Source: Closterium sp. Naga37s-1 (lineage: Eukaryota; Streptophyta; Zygnematophyceae; Desmidiales; Closteriaceae). Taken from it: a stretch of DNA of 64,000 nt. The stretch lies in assembly GCA_947471745.1 (NCBI GenBank), contig CANJKZ010000078.1, forward strand, positions 4,530,501 through 4,594,500, given 5' to 3'. Position numbers and translations under genes: made by a program. The notes beneath the pieces are model-generated. The model had not been told where the DNA came from, did not search any database, and saw only the letters and a program-made list of their open reading frames with translations. Within the stretch, counting starts at the first letter, position 1. The number at the start of each line of letters is the position of its first letter. Positions 1 through 10,322 of the stretch are shown here, one piece after another.

Positions 1-857
1 GAGGGGCGGCATGGTTTGGACAAACCTCCAGGATCACTGGACTGATAAGTTTGGGGTGAAACATACCCCTGGATTTGGTGGTGGTGGTGGTAGTTCCTGC
101 GCAGTTGCGAATGTGTGTGCTGTGAGTAGTGCTGATTTGGCTTGCCTTGACAGTGAACCCCCTCCTCCCCGGCCTTTTTGATAAGTGTTTGTGGGTCGAG
201 AGGAGTTGGAGTACAAGAGGCATCATGAGATGGCGGAGGGGCGGCATGGCTTGGACAGACCTCCAGGGTCCCTGGACTGATAAGTTCTGGGTAAAAGGTG
301 CTTGTGGTCCTGGTAGTGTTGTAGTTCATGTGCTCTTGGGAACGGAAATGTGTGACTTGTAAGTACTGCTGGTTCGGGTTGGCCTGTAAGGTGATTCTCC
401 CACCCCCCAGGGTGATCAAGAGGTTTGTGGATCGGGAGGAGTTGGAGGATGAGAGAGGAGGGACGAGGACAGGCGGCATCATGAGATGGCGGAAGGGCGG
501 CATGGTTTGGACAGACCCCCAGGGTCCCTGGACTGATAAGTTTTGGGTGACATATATTCCTGGTTCTGGTGGTGGTGGCACTGGTTTGGTGTGGTGTGGT
601 TTCCTTGCGGTTAGGTTGGGTGGGAATGTGTGAGTTGTTAGTGCTGCTAGCTCTACCCAGGGTCATCGAGGCACGTTGTGGATCGCGGGGAGTTGGAGGA
701 TGAGGGAGGAGGGATGAGGACGGGCGGCAGCATGAGATGGCAGAGGGGCGGCATGGCTTGAACAGACCTCCAGGATCACTGGATTTATAAATTCTGGGCT
801 GAAGGTGCCCCTGGGTCTTGTGCTCCTGGTTTTTGAGTGGGAATGTGTAAAGTTGTT
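1..857. repeat. Tandem repeat, period about 235-256 bp, 3-4 copies
   Basis: The block GGGCGGCATGG plus 'acagacctccagg...ctggactgataag' recurs at about 1, 236, 492 and 743. It is accompanied by 'ggagttgga', 'catgagatggc' and 'gggaatgtgt' at matching offsets. The array is open on the left at the window edge and is ended on the right by a DNA transposon inserted in the last copy. The short open frames here follow the repeat and look non-coding. No function is evident. Confidence 0.85.
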
Positions 858-858
858 A

Positions 859-877
859 CCGTCATACCCCGGATATA
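859..877 (+). repeat. Left terminal inverted repeat of pogo-like element
   Basis: CCGTCATACCCCGGATATA, the exact reverse complement of 3884-3902. TA precedes it at 857-858. Confidence 0.92.
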
Positions 878-878
878 A

Positions 879-1015
879 GCGCCACCCGCGGATAAGCGCC
901 TGGCACTTTTAATTGGCGTGTGGCGCTTATATCCGGTGCTCGATTATAAGCGCATACCTAAAAGGCTTACGGATTATAACCGCATACCTGTGCCTTACAT
1001 TTTATAACCGCCACC
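879..1015. other. Subterminal region with repeated TTATAA/GCG motifs
   Basis: Several short copies of ATAAGCGC/TTATAACCGC (near 876, 893, 926, 946, 974, 1003) follow the left inverted repeat. Related TTATAA motifs occur near 3816 and 3831 inside the right end. Subterminal motif clusters of this kind often bind transposase; that role is inferred here. Confidence 0.5.
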
Positions 1016-1175
1016 CAGTTTTTTTTTTTTTTTTCTCTCTCTTTCATTTGAAGACCTTTTACATAATTAGTATACTAAAACATCATGTTAATCACTCTAC
1101 AACTAGTTAATCTACTCCTACCTACGAGCCTCACACAGGCTTCACCATTTTCTACACTAGTTAATCTACCCTACT

Positions 1176-3365
1176 CTAATCATCAGCTGCAGTGGGGTCA
1201 TCTGGGTCGGCCTCAGAGTCCGACTCAGGTTCCTCTACGTTGTTGCAGAAGAAACCGTGTGCTGCAATTTCATCATCCATGTCGACCTCCTCGCCCTCGA
1301 GCTCGTCTCGCCTGTGTTGCAGGCAGAGCTTGTCCTGGGACCCATCCAGGGCGTTGCTGATGCCGCAGGTGAGGAACGCCCGTTGAATGAGCTCCTTGGG
1401 CACGGACTTCCAGGCCGCCGAGATCCACTTGAGCGTCAGCTCGACAGGAGGCTTCTTGATGTTGCCTGCCATGCAAATCCAGAAACCGGGTCAGCACGTG
1501 TTAAAGAAATAAAAACATAAACAGAAGAGCTGCACCTCTCACCTTTCTTCGTCAAGGTGTCGACCCCCTCACGCTCAAACCACTCCTGGTAGAGCTGGCG
1601 AACGGCGGCCTTGAAGGAGCGGTTAACCGCGACGTCGAGGGGTTGAATCTCCGAGGTGCAGCCAGCAGGGATAACTGCAGGGACCAGGTTCAGCTCGCCA
1701 AACTTCTTCTTCACCTCCGGGGTCAGGTGCCCACGGTACGAATCGAGGACGAGCAGAGCTTTGCAGGGGCGGACTCCGAACTTGGGGTTGATGTACGGCT
1801 TCACCGCCCCGTCCAGCCACTCGATGACACCGTCCGCGTCCATCCACCCGTTGGGATGGACCCCCACGTGGATATCTGCACAACAACAAAACCACGATGT
1901 TAGTTAAAATTTTTAACTGACATCGACATGCCACCGCGTAATCGACATGTGGTGCATACCTGAAGGGAAATCTCCTTTGGGGACGGTCTTCCTTTTGAAG
2001 AAGACCCAAGGCTTCAACTTCTCCCCGCTGGCGGTGCAGGCGAGCATCACTGTAACCCGCTCTTTCTGGTAGCCGTCGCTGCGGACGGGCACGGAGCGCG
2101 AGCCAACCTCTTCAACGGTGCGTTCGGATGGCATCTCGAGCCAGAGGGGCGTCTGGTCCACGTTTAGAATCCACGGCAGGTTGATCTCGTACTGCCGACG
2201 GGAGTGACGCACGTACGTCCAGAAGTTCTTGACATCAGTCTCGCAGTCTGGGACACGGGATGGGAGGAACAGAAAGCACAAACACACAGTGAGAGCCGTG
2301 AATGGACGGGAACAGACAAACAACAATACCACCAAATAACAACTCACTGGACGAGAGCTTCTGGCCGACCCGGGTCTTCGCTCTGGTCGTCAGGTTCCAG
2401 CGGCGGCGAAAGCGCTGAGTCCACCGCTGAGAGCCGGCCCACTTTTCACCTGGGTGTAACTCTTTCATCACCTCGTGCGACCACTTCTGCAGTCGTGCGA
2501 TCGAGACGGCGAGGCACTTCTTGCGGTGGGCGAGAAACCTCCGGTACACCTCCGCTTCCATGTCGCGATACCACGAGCTCCTTCCGCGGCCGTGCAGGCG
2601 ACAGCGTGCACCGTGCGCGCCCTCAAGCTCACCCTTGCGGTTCTTCCACTCCGTGAGGCACCTTCGGGAGATGCCGGATTCGCGAGACATGCGCCGCACA
2701 CTCATCTCTCCGGCTTCGAGCTTCAGAATCCATTGCAGCTTCTCATGCGAGGTGTAGGAATTGCGCCTGTGCTTTGTCGGCTTGTGCCTGGGGGAGGGAG
2801 GACGGGCATCACGATTATCGCGAGATGGGTGGGGCCTTTTTTTATTCGGAGGGGGAAAGGAGGGAATTGGAAGGTGCTCGGGGAGACCGTCAGCAGCCCA
2901 GAACTCCACGTCGTCGTCCGCACCGGTAGCGGATTCGTCCAACGGGCAATCAGCCGGCGCTCCCCATCGTGGCTCCGGTGCGGAGGAAGATCCTTCGCCG
3001 CCGCTGCGTTCAGGCTCGGACAGGAAGGCGTCGAACGCCGAGTAGCCAGGGGGGAGGAGAAGCTGCAGAACCCCCTGTCGCGGAACACCAACAGCAGGCG
3101 GGACGGGAGGGGCCGGAGGAACGGGGGGAATAGGAGGCGCCGGGGGAGCGGGAGGGGTAGGAGGCGTAGGAGGCGTGGGAGGAACGGGAGGCACTACTGG
3201 TTGTGGTGGAGGGACGGGCGCAGGGCACGTCTGCCATTGAGAGTAGTCACGAGTGTCTCTGCGGGTATTTTCTCTAGCAGCAGGTTGGTGGCGGAACAAG
3301 AAATGCGTGCCTGGAAGGCCCGCCATGGCCACGGCAGGCCAAACGAACGAAGAAAACTGAACCAA
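1176..3365 (-). CDS. Pogo/Tigger-type DDE transposase (4 exons)
   Basis: Predicted exons on the minus strand are 3365-2348, 2247-1960, 1875-1543 and 1465-1176. All introns are GT-AG and the sum is 1,929 nt, giving 642 residues in frame. The order is a proline-rich N-terminus, a first HTH starting near YTSHEKLQW (about residue 205, psq/CENP-B type), a second HTH with WTQRFRRRW, then a DDE nuclease. Catalytic aspartates are visible in NVDQTP, LLVLDSYRGH and QPLDVAVNRSF, giving the DDD spacing typical of pogo/Tigger. The acidic C-terminus ends at 1176. The protein would act in the nucleus on the flanking TIRs. The start codon is the first ATG of the frame; other ATGs lie downstream. Exon joins are inferred from sequence only. 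Confidence 0.85.
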
Positions 3366-3427
3366 AAGTTGGGAATGAGGGCCGTATGAAGCCCTCGCCC
3401 GAGACCCCTTCAGTTTCGCGGCCCGGC

Positions 3428-3687
3428 CTCCTCTGCGGGGAAAGTGTGGCCACAGTCAAGATTCCCCGCAGAGGAGCTGAAAGGGACAGCTCTTTGCCTC
3501 GGTGGCAGAGAATCTTGCTGTTGATGGGCACGTCGTGGCTGAACCACGACGTGCCCACGATCGCATGCAACCCTGATTAAGCCGCTGTGATGCGAAGTAC
3601 ATGTGCCCTGGCATGGGCCAGGTTCACGTTCGATGAACCTGGCCTAGCCAACAAGGCGTGGAAGGCGTGATGCCACGCCTTGTTGGC
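3428..3687. other. Cluster of four hairpins upstream of the transposase
   Basis: Perfect arms: 3428-3442 with 3462-3476 (15 bp), 3525-3538 with 3544-3557 (14 bp, 5-nt loop), 3616-3626 with 3634-3644 (11 bp) and 3647-3661 with 3673-3687 (15 bp). They lie between the transposase start and the right inverted repeat, in the presumed promoter or 5' leader. Role unknown. Confidence 0.75.
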
Positions 3688-3883
3688 CGTTTCACGCGCA
3701 AAGCATGCACAGAGTCGAACGTTCTCGACTCAGGTGAATCCGCCTTTGAGAATGCTTCGATTTGGTATATTTAAAAACAAATTTCATTTTTGACATAACA
3801 TAAACGCCGTCGCTTATAATTTTACTATATTATAAGCCCACCCCCTAAAAAAAAACATGTTTTATTAGTGCCCCCCATGGGGG

Positions 3884-3902
3884 TATATCCGGGGTATGAC
3901 GG
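3884..3902 (-). repeat. Right terminal inverted repeat of pogo-like element
   Basis: TATATCCGGGGTATGACGG, exact reverse complement of 859-877, followed by TA at 3903-3904. Confidence 0.92.
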
Positions 3903-3904
3903 TA

Positions 3905-4220
3905 CCATGTTACTCCGAGTTAGTAAAACCACATGTTTTGACCAGGGCCTGTGATTCACTTTGAGGCACGTTAATGCATCAGGGTCCCTCTGCGTAGAAT
4001 CCCTGATCCTCAGTGTCCCAAAAAAAAAAAGTCTGAAAATTCAGTGTTACCTTCAAAAAAAGTCTGATGCATCAGTGTTCCCTTTTTATAAAGGCTGATA
4101 TTGAACTTAAAATAAGATAACACTAGGCAGGAACGCGATGAAACCCCAAGCGGATGGAAGGAAAGCATGGAGCAGAATGGGATGGGAGCCTGGATGGCAG
4201 GTTGCACGGCTGGGCGGCGT
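3905..4220. other. Intergenic stretch, no gene recognised
   Basis: A/T-richer sequence between two mobile elements. It holds short repeated motifs resembling 'cagtgt(t)ccc' next to A- or T-runs (about 4012-4090); similar motifs occur near 9148-9185. No coding signal was seen. Confidence 0.5.
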
Positions 4221-4225
4221 GGATG

Positions 4226-4362
4226 TGTCAAAACATTATATGTTTCTAGCTTGTCTAGGCTATGTAGGGGTTATCCTTAGAGGGTACAACTCTTTTCTCG
4301 ACAATCTTGTACCCCCCCCCCCCAACCTAATCGGCACCAATTCTCCTCACATGATTCCAACA
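4226..4362 (+). repeat. 5' LTR of Copia A
   Basis: 137 bp, TGTCAAAACA...CCAACA, matching 8673-8809. It contains the block 'ccttagagggtacaac' shared with the LTRs of Copia D, and in looser form with C and E. Confidence 0.92.
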
Positions 4363-4375
4363 TGGTATTAAGAGC
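4363..4375 (+). other. Primer binding site of Copia A
   Basis: TGGTATTAAGAGC directly follows the LTR. It is a one-insertion, one-change variant of the plant initiator-Met primer site TGGTATCAGAGC. Confidence 0.75.
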
Positions 4376-4489
4376 TAGTAGGTCCTTAGGACCAGAAATT
4401 TAAGAGGGCCCACCGTTAGTTCCTGCCCGAATCGCGCCCCTAGGCACGTCGCGTTTTTTATTCTGCCCAAAACGAGCCTAGGCATGTCG

Positions 4490-5391
4490 AATTTCACGGC
4501 CTAGCCCCGCTGCCCCGCTGCCCTGCCTGAGCGCAGCCCCGCAAACGCGCTGTCCGCCAGCAGCCTGCGCCCGGCCTGCGCCCTGCCCGCATGCACTCCA
4601 CGTGCTCCCTGCCCGTCCGCGCTGCTGCTGCTGTCACTTCTGCAGCTGCTACTGCTGCTGCTGCTAAGCGTGCTGCTGCCACTGCTGCATGCTCTGCTGC
4701 TGCTGCCACTGCTGCATGCTCTGCTGCTGCTGCTAAGTGATGCTACTGCTACTAAGCGCACTGCTGCCCAGAGCAGCTGCTGCTGCTAAGCGCTGCTGCT
4801 GCTGCTGCCTGCCCCACCCGCAATCGCGCTGCCCTGCCTAGCTCATTGCCCGCCCGCGAGCGCGCTTCCTGCCCGCGAGCGCCACTGCGCCCCTGCCCGC
4901 TCGCGCTGCTTGCCAGCAGCCTGCGCCCTGCTGTGCGCTGCTACTGCTGTCACCTGCGCGGCCCCTCCTGCTGCATGTGCTGCTGCTGCTACCTGCTGCT
5001 GCTGCTGAGCACGACTGCTGCTACTGAACGCGCTGCTGCTGCTACTGCTGCTGCAAGTGTTCCTGCTGCTGCGCCTGAGCTACTGCTGCCAAACGCGCTG
5101 CTGCTGCTTCTGCTGCTGCAAGTGGTCCAGCTGCTGCGCCTGAGCTGCTGCCGCTACCTGCGCTGCCTGCACGCACCCAGCCCGCGCGCTGCTGCTGCTG
5201 CTCCTGCTGCTGTGCGCCTTCTCCTACGTGCTGCTGCTGCTGCTACTTGCTGCAGCTGCTGCTCCTTGCTGCTGCTGCTACTTGCTGCAGCTGTCGCTCC
5301 TTGCTGCTGCTGCTCCTTACTGCTGCTGCTCCCTACTGCCACTGCTGCTGCAACTCCTCTTGCTGCTGCTGCTACTACGGCTACTGCAGCT
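4490..5391 (+). repeat. Low-complexity leader of Copia A, CTG/CTGCC-rich
   Basis: About 0.9 kb of GC-rich sequence dominated by CTG triplets and 'cctgcccgc' motifs separates the primer site from gag. Open frames exist on both strands, but they only reflect the triplet composition. Copies C, D and E have GC-rich leaders at the same place made of different units. Confidence 0.7.
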
Positions 5392-6555
5392 ATGGATAAC
5401 TTCTCAGTTCTTACGTTTGACGCTGAGGGTCGCGCGATTAGCTTTGATGTTTGGCTCGATGATCTCCAGCTGTACCTGCAGAGCGAGGCTAGGGACGGAA
5501 TTTCACTGTTCGTGCATACCGAAGGAACCCTCCAAGCTCCAGCTACTACAGTGGTAGAGGATCATTCCAAGTGGCTCATGCATGACGCCACTGCCCGCCT
5601 TACTGTCCGCAACCATCTGCCCATAGCTGAGTGTCCGCACTTTAGCCAGCAGAAAACAGCCAAGGCCCTCTATGACGCTGTAGTAGCTCGCTACTCCTCC
5701 CCAGCTACTGCTGCCCTAGGCCGATTCATGCTGCCGTACCTCCATCCCGAGCTAGCTGATTTCCACACTGTCTCTGAACTCTTTACCCACCTCCGCTCTA
5801 GTGAGGCTTGCTACCGCGCCGCTCTCAAGCCGGCCTTCCTCGCTGCGAACCCCCCCCGCAGTATATGATACTGTACTTCCTTGTCACTCGCCTCCCCGAC
5901 TCCCTTCGCACTGTCAGGGACCAGTTCCTAGCCCTTGACCCCATAGAGATCACACTTGACTCGCTCGAGAAGTCCCTTCTCGAGGCCGAGAAGAGCATTG
6001 TCACTGTCGCTGCCTCTCGTGGCACTCTCCGCTCCCCCTTCAAAGAAGGGTGTACTCCTCCCCTCTCCTCCCCTCAGTTGCTACTGCTGCTGCTGTCAAG
6101 GTTAGCGCTGCGTCTGCTCCCGGTGGAAGGTGCAACAACAGCAAGGGCAAAGGGGGCAAGGGGGGTGGGGGTGGCACCAGCGGTGGAGGTGGCGGGGGTG
6201 GAGGCGGTGGGGGTGGCTTTGGGGGTGGCGGCGGTGGAGGCGGACGGGGTGGTGGAGGCAGCGGGGGTGGTGGAGGCGGCGGGGGTGGTGGAGGCGGCGG
6301 GGGTGGTGGAGGAGGTCGGGGTGGAGCTGGCAAGGGTGGAGGCCGTGGCAGATCAGCTCGTGGCGGTGGTGGCCCTGTACAGCAGCTGCCGCACCTCCCG
6401 GACAACCCCACCCCTCAGGAGCTTCGTGAGTGGGTTGTCCAGCGTGTTTCCCCTGGGGGCTCTAGTCGCTGCCCGTACGTCAGGCGCACTGGGAAGCTGA
6501 AGGGGCAGCCCTGCGGGAAGCTGCACACCGAATACCGCTGCTTTGGCAGTCTTTA
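5392..6555 (+). pseudogene. gag of Copia A, frameshifted
   Basis: It starts at ATG 5392 (MDNFSVLTFDAEGRA), the same start as gag in copies C and D. The capsid-like part is followed by a glycine-rich tract (about 6150-6320) and a Cys-rich segment. The frame breaks at a run of eight C near 5850-5857, shifts again near 6045, and a stop falls at 6553-6555. Copy C has no shift at the first site, where it carries ten C. Confidence 0.8.
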
Positions 6556-6558
6556 GGA

Positions 6559-8617
6559 TGCCTAGGTGGATGAGTACGGGGATGAGGCGATTGTCCCCAA
6601 CTGGCTGAAACTGCAGGGGATGGGAGTCAATGTGTATGCTCTTGACTTTGTTCAGATCAACAAGGCTATCTATACTATGTATGTGACTGAGCTTAGTGAT
6701 GAGGGTGCGTGCAACTCGTGTGTACCTGGTGATGCTGGTGTCGCTGCTGCTGCTCTAGGTGTTATTGAGTCTGCTGCAGCACTAGGTGCTAGTGAGTCTT
6801 TGGTCGCATGTGCTAATGAGTCTGTTGCCTCCGCTGAGGCCCTTCACACTTTCACACTTGACTCAGGCGCGTCTCGTTGTTTCTTCCATGACTGCACCAC
6901 ACTCACACCACTAGCTGCACCAGTACCAGTCTCACTGGCCGACCCCACTGGGGGCCCAGTAGTCGCACGAGCCTCCACTGTCCTTCCGTGTCCAGCACTC
7001 CCCTCCGGTTCTCTGTCAGGTCTCCACCTCCCCACGTTCTCCACAAACTTGGTGAGCAACGCCACTCTTCAGGATGTATGGGTTGACACCTTTACTCCAG
7101 GATGTATGGGTTGACACCTTTACTCCAGGATGTATGGGTTGACACCTTTACTCCAGGAGGGAAGCGTGTGGCGATCTGTATGTGCTCCCGGACTGGCCGT
7201 CACCTAGCTATGTTCACTTGACGGCCTGGGTCTAGTCTGTACACACTGACCACTGCGTCTGCACAGGTGGCTCAGTCAGGTCAGGTGACTGTGTCTGGTC
7301 AGCTTGCAGCGTCTTGCTCGTGTCGAGTACTCTCCCACCGGACTCTCCTCTGGCACCACCGTCTCGGTCACCCCTCATTGCCGCGTCTCCGCAGCATGCA
7401 CTCCCGTCTCATTATCTCTGGGCTTCTCAGGTCCCTGCCCTCCCTCCCGTGCTCGCCTGCACCGCCGTGCCTTCCCTGCGTCGAGGGGCGGCAGCGCGCC
7501 GCTCCTCACTCCTCCGAGTTTCCTCCAACCGCTGCTCCTCTGCAGACTCTCCACATGGACGTTTGGGGCTCGGCCCCCGTCAGTGGAACGGACCAGGAGC
7601 GCTACTTCCTGCTGGTTGTTGACGACTACACACGCTACACCACTGTCTTCCCCTTGCGTCGCAACGCGGACGTCAGCAGTGTTTTGATCCCCTGGATCCG
7701 TGCCACTCGTCGCCAACTGCGCGATCAGTTTAGTCGGGAATTGCCACTCCTGTGTCTGCACTCTGACAGGGGCGATGAGTTCTCTTCTGACCTCCTTGTG
7801 GAGTTCTGACGAGACGAGGGCATCCGCCAGTCGTTCACGCTTCCGGCCTCTCCTCAGCAAAATGGGATTGCTGAGCGCTGCATTGGCTTGATCATGGAGG
7901 TTTGCGGTCTGATACGTTGCGCATCAGCTCAACCTCTGGCCCCGTGTCTCTTTGCCAGAGACCTCGCCCACACTCCGTTGGACAGGACAGGTTGGCAATG
8001 CGTATTTGTTTCGGGTCTGGGGCGCGCTCTCCCTTGTTTGCGATACCACTGCGAGCAAGCTCTCCCCTCGCACTCTTCGATGCGTCTTCCTTGGCTTCCC
8101 CACCGACGCCCCGCCGTGGCAGTTCTACCACCCGAGCTCGCGTCGAGTCTTCTCCTCCCAGGACGTCACCTTTGACGAGTCTGTCTGTTACTACAGGCTT
8201 CACCCGCACGCGTCCCACCCTGTCCCCCTCGCACCTCTCTGCCTGGTACCAGTCCCCCCCCCCCCGGTCGACCCCCTCCCCCCACAGGGTCCTGCTTCCT
8301 CAGGTGTGTCTCAGGTAGACCCACCCCCCTTGTTTGAGCCTTTGGAGATCTCTTCTGACTCCTCTGGCCCAGCTGAGGGGGGTGACCCCGCCGCTGACGA
8401 CACGGCGGCCACTCGCCGCTCTCCACACTTCAAGAAACCCCCTGGTTTTCCCCCTAGGCGGTCTTCGCCGCCTCCGCAACCTGCTGCTGTGGACTCCGGA
8501 GCTAAGTCTGCTGATGCTGAGCCTGGGGGTGCTGAGGAAGAGGGTGAGGGTTTTGAGGGTTGTGTGGTGTCCTTGAGATCCACCCAGAGCTTTGCTTTGC
8601 TTTGTTTTCTTGCTTGA
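6559..8617 (+). pseudogene. Protease-integrase remnant of Copia A
   Basis: The protease motif LDSGASRCFF is visible near 6858-6890. A 28-bp segment (ggatgtatgggttgacacct...) is present three times at about 7073-7157, which breaks the frame. Then come the integrase zinc-finger region (WHHRLGHPS, CVEGRQRAAPHSS) and catalytic core pieces (LHMDVWG, LHSDRGDEFSS, SPQQNGIAER), with a stop at 7807 and further shifts near 7890-7950. The later integrase part (LRWTGQVG, SSQDVTFDES) reads to 8617. Sequence coding for RT and RNase H is absent. Confidence 0.85.
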
Positions 8618-8672
8618 CTGGTCTTGTGACCATTGTTTGGTTTGGCTATCCCCTCCTTCACCTATGGGGGTG

Positions 8673-8809
8673 TGTTAAAACATTTTACGTTTCTAGCTTG
8701 TCTAGGCTATGTAGGGGTTATCCTTAGAGGGTACAACTCCTTTTTCGACAATCTTGTACCCCCCCCCCCCAACCTAATCGACACCAATTCTCCTCACATG
8801 ATCCCAACA
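8673..8809 (+). repeat. 3' LTR of Copia A
   Basis: 137 bp, TGTTAAAACA...CCAACA. It is preceded by a purine-rich tract (ctatgggggtg) and followed by GGATG, the target duplication. Confidence 0.92.
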
Positions 8810-8814
8810 GGATG

Positions 8815-9187
8815 CATCAGTGCTTGCCAGCACGACTTAGACAAAACGGGCCACAGGACCACAGGTGCAAGCCATGGGCCAGAAACCCTCACATCGCAGC
8901 CTGCCAGCATCGCTCTGTTGCAGCCTTGTCATTGGTCAACCCACATAATGATGCAAAAGTGGCCAATGATCGGACCAAGCGCGTAAAAAAAGCAGCCCTC
9001 AAAGCGAATAACACGCGGCAAATTTGTCTGGTAGTCACAGCCAGGCGGTGCTGACACCGCGGGAATCTGAGATTCTTAGTACTTCCGGGCAACTACACTC
9101 GGAACGTGTAGGAATCGCATTCGGTGTCAGTTTCGTTACAACGTAGTGTAATCAGTGTCCCTTAAAAAAACCTGAAATTTCAGAGTC
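8815..9187. other. Intergenic stretch, no gene recognised
   Basis: Sequence between Copia A and Copia B. It has a small hairpin (gcggtg-ctga-caccgc, 9045-9060) and 'cagtgtcccttaaaaaaa' near 9148. No coding evidence. Confidence 0.5.
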
Positions 9188-9310
9188 ATCTCTGTTGGAA
9201 ACAAGTAATTTATTCGCTTCTGAAGTATCGAAGTATCGACACGAAACGAAGCAGACTACAGCGAAGAAACACACGAGTCAACAAAAGCAACCGCTGGAGG
9301 TTACGCGAAG

Positions 9311-9333
9311 GTCAAAGGTCGCTGACCTTTGAC
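9311..9333. promoter_or_regulatory. Palindrome with TTGAC/GTCAA cores in Copia B LTR
   Basis: GTCAAAGGTC, 3-nt spacer, GACCTTTGAC: perfect 10-bp arms, followed at once by TTGAC. Also present in the 3' LTR (31703-31725). TTGAC is the core of plant W-boxes bound by WRKY factors; use as an enhancer is inferred. Confidence 0.55.
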
Positions 9334-9466
9334 TTGACGAAAAGTACAGTGCGACAGCAAGGACACATAACTGACTCGTTACTGAGCAGTTACCCGAGCC
9401 GGCACTGTATCGAACCGCAACAGCAAAATAGTTAAAAGTAGAACCTTTCACATTCCTTTGTAATCA

Positions 9467-9474
9467 TATAAAAG
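9467..9474 (+). promoter_or_regulatory. TATA box of Copia B LTR
   Basis: TATAAAAG within 'tcatataaaag'. The same 11-base context occurs in the LTR of Copia F (36178-36188), supporting conserved promoter use. Confidence 0.65.
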
Positions 9475-9633
9475 CCTTGTATTTCCCTGCTATTAAACAA
9501 CTTATCTTGTTCTCACACACCAGTACAAGGTGGTTCAAGCAATTCTTATATTAACGCTTCTGCAATTACAACATCTCTACTTCAACTCTGATCTTAGCCT
9601 TGAAAGATCCTAAGGGCTTATCTCAGCCCAACA

Positions 9634-9645
9634 TGGTATCAGAGC
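9634..9645 (+). other. Primer binding site of Copia B
   Basis: TGGTATCAGAGC begins one base after the LTR. It is the standard initiator-Met tRNA primer site of plant Copia elements. Confidence 0.92.
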
Positions 9646-9691
9646 AAACAGGGCAAGATCATTTTCTTAAATACCTACGACAACGCAAGAC

Positions 9692-9977
9692 ATGGCAACA
9701 CAGAAGGAGAGGAGCTCCTCTAACGGATCTCTCGGCACTACCCCTACTCCACCTCCAGCCTCTGGCATACAGACAGAAGAAGGCACAGCAACAAGGCCAG
9801 CTGCGGAGTCAACGGAAACTCCTGGGAATCAACCAGCAGGCTTCGACCCAAACATGATGGAAAAGTTCTTCTCCTTCATGTCCTTCTACGAGCAACACCA
9901 GCAAGCAGCTCCTGCACAATCAAACAACAGCGACAACAACAACAGAGCAACACCGATGAGTCTTGACGGTTCATCCT
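9692..9977 (+). pseudogene. gag of Copia B, N-terminal part (split by Copia C)
   Basis: ATG 9692 opens a polar, Gln/Asn/Pro-rich N-terminus (MATQKERSSS). It is cut at the ATCCT target site by Copia C and resumes at 14928. The intact reading crosses the insertion point in the same frame. Confidence 0.85.
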
Positions 9978-10110
9978 TGTGAAAATGAGAACGAGAATGG
10001 GTGAACTATGAAAATGAAGTGAGTACAAATATGAAACCCTAATTGGTTGTACCCCCTATGGGATACCCCACTATAGCCTACACAACAGCATAAGCTATAA
10101 TGTTCTGACA
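9978..10110 (-). repeat. 3' LTR of Copia C
   Basis: 133 bp, identical to 14790-14922 as read. The adjoining 'cacccccatag' is the reverse complement of the G-rich tract that precedes the 3' LTR in this family. Confidence 0.92.
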
Positions 10111-10322
10111 CACCCCCATAGGCAAAGTGGGGGAGAACAAGGGGTCACAAGACCAGTCAAGCAAAGCAAAGCAAAGCAAGCTCAGGGTGGATCACAAAGT
10201 CACCACACAGTCCGAGCACAGGGTCAAGGCCACACTGCCAGTTCACATGCAAGAGTACACACATATATATAGAGCTAGACAAGCAAGAGCAGGTATATAT
10301 ATATATGAGAGTACAAGCAAGG

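Larger units (their letters stand above)
859..3902 (-). mobile_element. Pogo/Tigger-like DNA transposon, apparently complete
   Basis: A 3,044-bp element bounded by perfect 19-bp terminal inverted repeats (859-877 and 3884-3902) and flanked on both sides by TA (857-858 and 3903-3904), the target duplication of the Tc1/mariner/pogo superfamily. It encodes a spliced transposase on the minus strand with CENP-B/Tigger-type helix-turn-helix regions and a DDE nuclease. The insertion lies inside the last unit of the 1-857 tandem repeat; the third unit has the uninterrupted 'gttgtta' at the equivalent site. Identical TIRs and an unbroken frame suggest recent activity, which is inference. Confidence 0.9.
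4226..8809 (+). mobile_element. Ty1/Copia LTR retrotransposon A, RT/RNase H deleted
   Basis: A 4,584-bp element with two 137-bp LTRs (TG...CA), flanked by the 5-bp duplication GGATG (4221-4225 and 8810-8814). The order is LTR, primer site, long low-complexity leader, gag, protease, integrase, then directly a 3' untranslated stretch with a G-rich tract (ctatgggggtg) and the LTR. The whole RT/RNase H region is missing compared with Copia D. The remaining frames carry frameshifts and stops. The LTRs differ at about seven positions by eye, so this is the most diverged pair in the window. It is non-autonomous today. Confidence 0.93.
9193..9633 (+). repeat. 5' LTR of Copia B
   Basis: 441 bp, TGTTGGAAAC...GCCCAACA. 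It contains a TATA box (9467) and the 23-bp palindromic region at 9311-9333. The 3' LTR is 6 bp longer because of an insertion near 'attaccggtacaac'. Confidence 0.95.

Noticed and set aside
1192-1903. Plus-strand frames within the DNA transposon
   Set aside because: Antisense to transposase exons 3 and 4, which carry catalytic motifs and consistent splice sites.
4846-5391. N-terminal extension of Copia A gag (Leu/Cys-rich)
   Set aside because: CTG-repeat leader read through in frame; homologous gag starts in C and D begin at the equivalent of ATG 5392.
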